Source of the DNA: Azomonas tarimensis | GTDB lineage: Bacteria > Pseudomonadota > Gammaproteobacteria > Pseudomonadales > Pseudomonadaceae | Reading direction: 5' to 3' | Assembly (NCBI RefSeq): GCF_042648805.1 | Contig: NZ_JBHRXZ010000029.1 | Span: 128,552 to 192,551 of the forward strand | Length of the DNA stretch: 64,000 nucleotides | Part shown: positions 62,798-64,000 of the stretch, piece after piece | Position numbering within the stretch: the stretch's first letter is position 1 | Layout of the letters: each line of letters begins with the position of its first letter | Made by a program: the position numbers and the translations under genes | Notes under the pieces: generated by a model | What the model was told of the DNA's origin: nothing | Seen by the model: only the letters and a program-made list of their open reading frames with translations | The model's database searches: none

Positions 62798-63495
62798 GCA
62801 TCCCATCCGACACGCTTCTTGGTGCCCAGCCCACGCTGGCCATCGCCGAAGCGCGCTACAAGAACGGCGATTACCCGCAGGCGCTGCATCTCTTCCGCCA
62901 CCTGGCCGAGAGCGGTGACAGCACCGCGCAAATGTGGGTCGGTGCCTGCCTTGCCGGTGGCCAAGGCGCACCGGCATCGCTCAGCCAGGCCTTCGAGTGG
63001 TATCTCCAGGCGGCGCGCGGCGGGCACTCGCAGGCCCAGACCAATGTTGGCGCCATGTTGCTGATGGGGCAGGGCTGCGAGGTAGATGTCGCGGCCGGCC
63101 TAGGTTGGCTGGAACGGGCCGCCGCCACCGACGACTGTGGTGCTCAGTTCAACCTGGCGACGCTGTATTCCAAGGGAGAGCAAACCGAGCAGGACCCCGC
63201 CAAGGCTGCCTACTGGTACCGGCGCGCGGCCGAGCAAGGGCATTACCCGTCCCAGGCACGGCTGGGCTACCTGTACCTGCAGGGGCAGGGCGTGACGAAG
63301 GATCGCGTCGAGGCCTTCGCCTGGCTGTCGCTGGCCGCGCAGCACGGCGTCGGCACTGCGCTGGTCCAGCTCGAGCGGGTCATCGAGCTGATGTCCGCCG
63401 AAGAAAAGCAGCGCGGCACGGCGCTGGTCGAGCAGCGGCGCAAGCGGCTCGGCGATGCCGGTTCTTCTCCACGCCTTCAACCGATACCGGGGTAA
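62794..63495 (+). CDS. SEL1-like repeat protein
   Basis: This 233-residue protein is built of about five SEL1/TPR-like helical repeats, for example A-F-E-W-Y-L-Q-A-A-R-G-G-H-S-Q-A-Q and A-A-Y-W-Y-R-R-A-A-E-Q-G-H-Y-P-S-Q-A. It has no signal peptide, so it acts in the cytosol. Such repeats mediate protein contacts. It is translationally coupled to the Rieske-like gene by a four-base overlap, which suggests the two act together or with the DMFase-like enzyme. The specific partner is unknown. Confidence 0.85.
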   Translation: MSIPSDTLLGAQPTLAIAEARYKNGDYPQALHLFRHLAESGDSTAQMWVGACLAGGQGAPASLSQAFEWYLQAARGGHSQAQTNVGAMLLMGQGCEVDVAAGLGWLERAAATDDCGAQFNLATLYSKGEQTEQDPAKAAYWYRRAAEQGHYPSQARLGYLYLQGQGVTKDRVEAFAWLSLAAQHGVGTALVQLERVIELMSAEEKQRGTALVEQRRKRLGDAGSSPRLQPIPG

Positions 63496-63500
63496 CCGCA

Positions 63501-63830
63501 ATGGCCTACAGCGTCCAGCAGATCAAGTTCGAGTTTCTCAGCTACATCAAGGAACTCGAGGCCGCCCGGCCGCAATGGTTCGTCGGCGTGTGCGGCGATG
63601 CCGAGCAGGCCCTGTTCGCCAGCCGGGCGGTGGACCGTGACCAGGACATCTGGCTGTGGAAGCCAACGCTCAGCGCGCGCGCCGCCGAAAGCGTTCACGT
63701 CTTCTTTCAAGAGCGCTTCGGCCTGGCCACCGCGCCCTGCAGCCAGCCCGGCCCGGATGCCTCATGCGTCTTCCTCTATTGCGCCGGCCCGATGGTTGGC
63801 GACCGCACCGAAAAAATAGCTGCCTGCTAG
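63501..63830 (+). CDS. Small conserved-looking protein of unknown function
   Basis: This 109-residue protein starts MAYSVQQIKFEFLSYIKELE and has no signal peptide or membrane segment. It has three cysteines before the end (in V-C-G-D, A-P-C-S and S-C-V-F-L-Y-C) plus a C-terminal one. I do not recognise the family. It is five bases from the SEL1 gene and precedes amiE, so it belongs to the amide operon. A GGGGTAACCGCA stretch before the ATG gives a modest ribosome binding site. The gene could be an accessory factor for one of the hydrolases; this is inference from position only. Confidence 0.65.
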   Translation: MAYSVQQIKFEFLSYIKELEAARPQWFVGVCGDAEQALFASRAVDRDQDIWLWKPTLSARAAESVHVFFQERFGLATAPCSQPGPDASCVFLYCAGPMVGDRTEKIAAC

Positions 63831-63919
63831 TACGCCGGCAGCCTGTGGGCCGGGACTGTGTCCCGCCCTGGTTACACCACCGCAGGCCTGACCTGCCTTC
63901 GTTTCAAGAGGTGCACACC

Positions 63920-64000
63920 ATGCGTCACGGAGATATTTCCAGCAGTCCCGACACCGTCGGCGTTGCCGTCGTCAACTACAAGATGCCGCGCCTGCACACC
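63920..64000 (+). CDS. amiE: Aliphatic amidase AmiE (start only)
   Basis: The 27 residues inside the window begin M-R-H-G-D-I-S-S-S and continue D-T-V-G-V-A-V-V-N-Y-K-M-P-R-L-H, nearly identical to Pseudomonas AmiE, a nitrilase-superfamily enzyme that hydrolyses short aliphatic amides to acids and ammonia. The catalytic Glu-Lys-Cys triad lies outside the window. CAAGAGG precedes the ATG. In P. aeruginosa AmiE is controlled by AmiC/AmiR; here the regulators are about 16 kb away at the other end of the locus. A GGGAC/GTCCC hairpin (63850-63866) lies upstream. Confidence 0.9.
   Translation, partial: MRHGDISSSPDTVGVAVVNYKMPRLHT

Noticed and set aside
63831..63919. ANTAR target in front of amiE
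   Set aside because: There is a GGGAC/GTCCC hairpin and a GCAGG/CCTGC hairpin, but the loops do not show the A1/G4 hexaloop pattern and there is no U-run terminator.

Overview
This window comes from a Pseudomonas-like gammaproteobacterium. It has high GC and Pseudomonas gene blocks: rpsA-ihfB, 4.5S RNA-earP-efp with the Arg32-type EF-P, thrS-infC-rpmI-rplT-pheST-ihfA-merR-tRNA-Pro, and aer/acnA/rlmM/tusA. Pseudomonas-style REP elements separate several genes. A run of 10 Ns inside a tandem REP array marks an assembly gap.

Positions 1-36,530 are mostly core genome. They hold the translation genes rpsA (5' end missing), ihfB, ffs, earP and efp. A DASS-family anion transporter follows. Next is a minus-strand caa3-type cytochrome c oxidase operon (ctaC, a fused subunit I/III ctaD, a small membrane protein and ctaG). 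Then come DUF2231 and CopD-like membrane proteins, a voltage-gated K+ channel, the aerotaxis receptor aer, a truncated AlgD-like protein beside an AlgA/ManC-type bifunctional enzyme, a 118-bp-unit REP array, acnA, rlmM, tusA, a flagellin block (fliC-flaG-fliD-fliS, with a clear sigma-28 promoter), DUF4126, yghU and two small genes. The block ends with the thrS-to-merR translation/IHF operon and tRNA-Pro(GGG).

Positions 36,530 to about 45,960 are a decayed mobile region next to tRNA-Pro. It holds a tyrosine integrase and an AlpA-like regulator that overlap, an unknown HTH/coiled-coil protein, a class II Fic protein, the 3' scrap of trbI plus DUF2274 (conjugation remnant), an intact IS3-family element with a 4-bp target duplication, a parDE toxin-antitoxin pair, IS66 debris and an IS5-family element. 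No second copy of the tRNA 3' end was found, so the far end of the island is not defined.

Positions about 45,960-64,000 form one large amide/urea nitrogen-scavenging locus. Minus-strand amiC-amiR (amide sensor and ANTAR antiterminator) lies divergent from ureE-ureF-ureAB(fused)-ureC-ureG-ureD. A five-gene Urt-type ABC transporter follows, then both subunits of an N,N-dimethylformamidase-like enzyme, a Rieske-oxygenase homologue that has lost metal ligands, a SEL1-repeat protein, a small unknown protein and the start of amiE (aliphatic amidase). Two sigma-54 promoters, NtrC-like sites and a two-hairpin ANTAR target that overlaps an intrinsic terminator in the ureE leader suggest a circuit. In this reading, NtrC/RpoN would turn the locus on under nitrogen limitation and AmiC/AmiR would admit transcription into the urease genes when an amide-type ligand is present. 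The combination of urease-like enzyme, DMFase-like enzyme, dead Rieske protein and AmiR-type antitermination is the most interesting feature here.
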